From: CAJQQY01 sp964352225
GTDB lineage: Bacteria; Bacteroidota; Bacteroidia; Chitinophagales; Saprospiraceae
Direction: 5' to 3'
Assembly: GCA_964352225.1 (NCBI GenBank)
Contig: CAYGRM010000136.1
Coordinates: 1-15,499 of the forward strand
DNA: 15,499 bases
Positions 14,346 through 15,499 of this stretch are shown piece after piece. The position numbers and the translations under genes were made by a program. Each line of letters begins with the position of its first letter. The first letter of the stretch is position 1. The notes beneath the pieces are model-generated. The model was not told where the DNA came from. It ran no database searches and saw only the letters and a list, made by a program, of their open reading frames with translations.

Positions 14346-15499
14346 TTACTCTACCACCGGAGCATCATCTGGCTCATCTGTGGCAGGTGTTCCTGGCTCA
14401 TCCGTAAAAGGAGCATTTTTATTTTCTTCTTCCTCTGCTAACTTCTCCGCTTTGGCTTTTTCATCAGCAGGTCTAGGACCGATTAATTTTACTAAATCAG
14501 ATTTATGTAAAACCTCTTTTTCCAATAATTCATTAGCCAAAATTTCCAACTCATTGCGCTTATCTTTCAGTAAATTTTGTGCTCGAAGATATTGTGATTC
14601 TACCATTTTTCTAACTTCGTCATCGATCAAAGTGGCAGTTTGGTCAGAATATGGTTTAGCAAATTGATTTTGCTGCATTCCATAAAATGAGACGTTACCC
14701 ACTTTGTCATTCATTCCAAAAACAGAAATCATGCTGTAAGCCATCTTCGTTGCTTGATCCAAATCGCTTTGAGCGCCTGTTGAGATTTTGTCAAAAATAA
14801 TTTTCTCTGCAGCTCGTCCACCGAAAGTCATACACATTCTATCTAGCAATGCTTCTGTTCGAGTGATATATTCTTCTTTTGGTAAATATTGTGCATATCC
14901 CAAAGTCCCAATTCCACGAGGAACGATGGTCACTTTTACTAGCGGAGATGCATGTTCTAAATACCATCCACAAATCGCGTGACCTGCTTCATGATAAGCA
15001 ATAATTTTCTTCTCAGCAGGAGCGATAATTTTATTTTTCTTTTCCAATCCGCCAATCACTCTATCAAGTGCGTGATTGAAATCGTCCATGTCAATTTCAG
15101 ACTTGTTTCGTCGAGCGGCAACTAAAGCAGCTTCGTTACAAATATTAGCAATCTCTGCACCGGCGAATCCTGGAGTCATTTCTGCCAAAACGTGAGCTTT
15201 AATTTCAGGTCCAATTTTGATACCTTTTAAGTGTACTTTGAAAATTGCTTCACGACCTTTTAAGTCTGGACGATCAATTCCGATCTGACGATCAAAACGT
15301 CCCGGTCTCAATAATGCACTATCCAAAACATCAGGTCGGTTAGTCGCAGCCATCAAGATGACTCCTTTGTCCGTTGCGAAACCATCCATCTCAACTAGTA
15401 ATTGGTTCAAGGTATTTTCACGCTCATCATTGCCGCCTTGCATTTGACCTTTTCCACGAGCTCTACCAATCGCATCAATCTCATCGATGAAAACGATAC
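14346..15499 (-). CDS. ftsH: ATP-dependent zinc metalloprotease FtsH, C-terminal part
   Basis: The gene runs off the right edge; the visible 3' part encodes about 383 residues. At the cut end is Walker B with IVFIDEIDAIGRARG. The second region of homology follows: NRPDVLDSALLRPGRFDRQ, including the Arg finger positions. The AAA C-terminal lid comes next (TPGFAGAEIANICNEAALVAARR). The M41 protease domain has the zinc motif HEAGH, about 170 residues from the cut edge, and the third-ligand region TGAQSDLDQAT. The tail is acidic and Pro/Glu-rich (DEPGTPATDEPDDAPVVE), longer than a minimal FtsH end. FtsH is a hexameric inner-membrane protease that degrades misassembled membrane proteins and some regulators. 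The missing part should hold two membrane helices and Walker A. The stop is followed by a strong terminator, so the A2M gene behind it is probably a separate transcript. Identification is secure. Confidence 0.97.
   Translation of the reverse strand, partial: IVFIDEIDAIGRARGKGQMQGGNDERENTLNQLLVEMDGFATDKGVILMAATNRPDVLDSALLRPGRFDRQIGIDRPDLKGREAIFKVHLKGIKIGPEIKAHVLAEMTPGFAGAEIANICNEAALVAARRNKSEIDMDDFNHALDRVIGGLEKKNKIIAPAEKKIIAYHEAGHAICGWYLEHASPLVKVTIVPRGIGTLGYAQYLPKEEYITRTEALLDRMCMTFGGRAAEKIIFDKISTGAQSDLDQATKMAYSMISVFGMNDKVGNVSFYGMQQNQFAKPYSDQTATLIDDEVRKMVESQYLRAQNLLKDKRNELEILANELLEKEVLHKSDLVKLIGPRPADEKAKAEKLAEEEENKNAPFTDEPGTPATDEPDDAPVVE

Overview
The window most likely comes from a member of the Bacteroidota, possibly near the Saprospiraceae or Chitinophagia; the lower rank is a guess. 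It is AT-rich and shows almost no Shine-Dalgarno signal. It has a Bacteroidota-type promoter (TTG, 20 bp, TACCTTTG). It also encodes typical Bacteroidota families: a SusC-like carboxypeptidase-regulatory/plug segment, a PspC/GIN-type membrane protein under a PadR regulator, and a helix-hairpin-helix domain fused to a phasin-like protein.

Left part, 1-1560: two tandem plus-strand genes encode Lys/Ala-rich helical proteins that share a phasin-like module. The first is cut by the window edge and carries a C-terminal helix-hairpin-helix domain. A strong terminator follows, then a second plus-oriented terminator with no obvious gene in front of it. Next, 1561-2676 encodes a GT4 glycosyltransferase on the minus strand, starting with TTG. 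Divergent from it, 2775-5324 encodes a large membrane-anchored patatin-like lipase whose catalytic domain is interrupted by membrane segments.

Middle, 5325-8205: after two terminator hairpins there is a compact regulatory cassette. Three AGTACTAT boxes overlap a consensus promoter in front of a PadR-family repressor gene. That gene overlaps by 8 bp the gene for a PspC-domain membrane protein. The PspC reading frame breaks at a run of ten A residues, and its continuation (more membrane helices, then a GIN-like beta-rich domain) lies in the -1 frame. Read through the A-run, the two parts form one protein of about 752 residues. This may be a sequencing indel, a disabled gene, or slippage-dependent expression.

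Right part, 8206-15499: a palindrome, two terminators and a 48-bp imperfect inverted repeat fill the convergent space between the PspC cassette and a 1918-residue minus-strand gene. The latter encodes a secreted alpha-2-macroglobulin-like protein with a Cys-Asn-Glu-Gln thioester motif. A SusC-type regulatory/plug segment sits just before its conserved A2M core, about where the protease bait region normally lies. Behind it, separated by a terminator, is the 3' part of ftsH on the minus strand, which runs off the right edge.

No rRNA, tRNA, CRISPR array, transposase or phage gene was seen. The genes form four or five separate transcription units. Several act at the cell envelope (patatin, PspC/GIN, A2M, FtsH, glycosyltransferase), but nothing in the sequence proves that they work as one system. 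The features most worth following up are the A2M/plug fusion, the A10 frameshift in the PspC gene and the operator-promoter architecture before padR.
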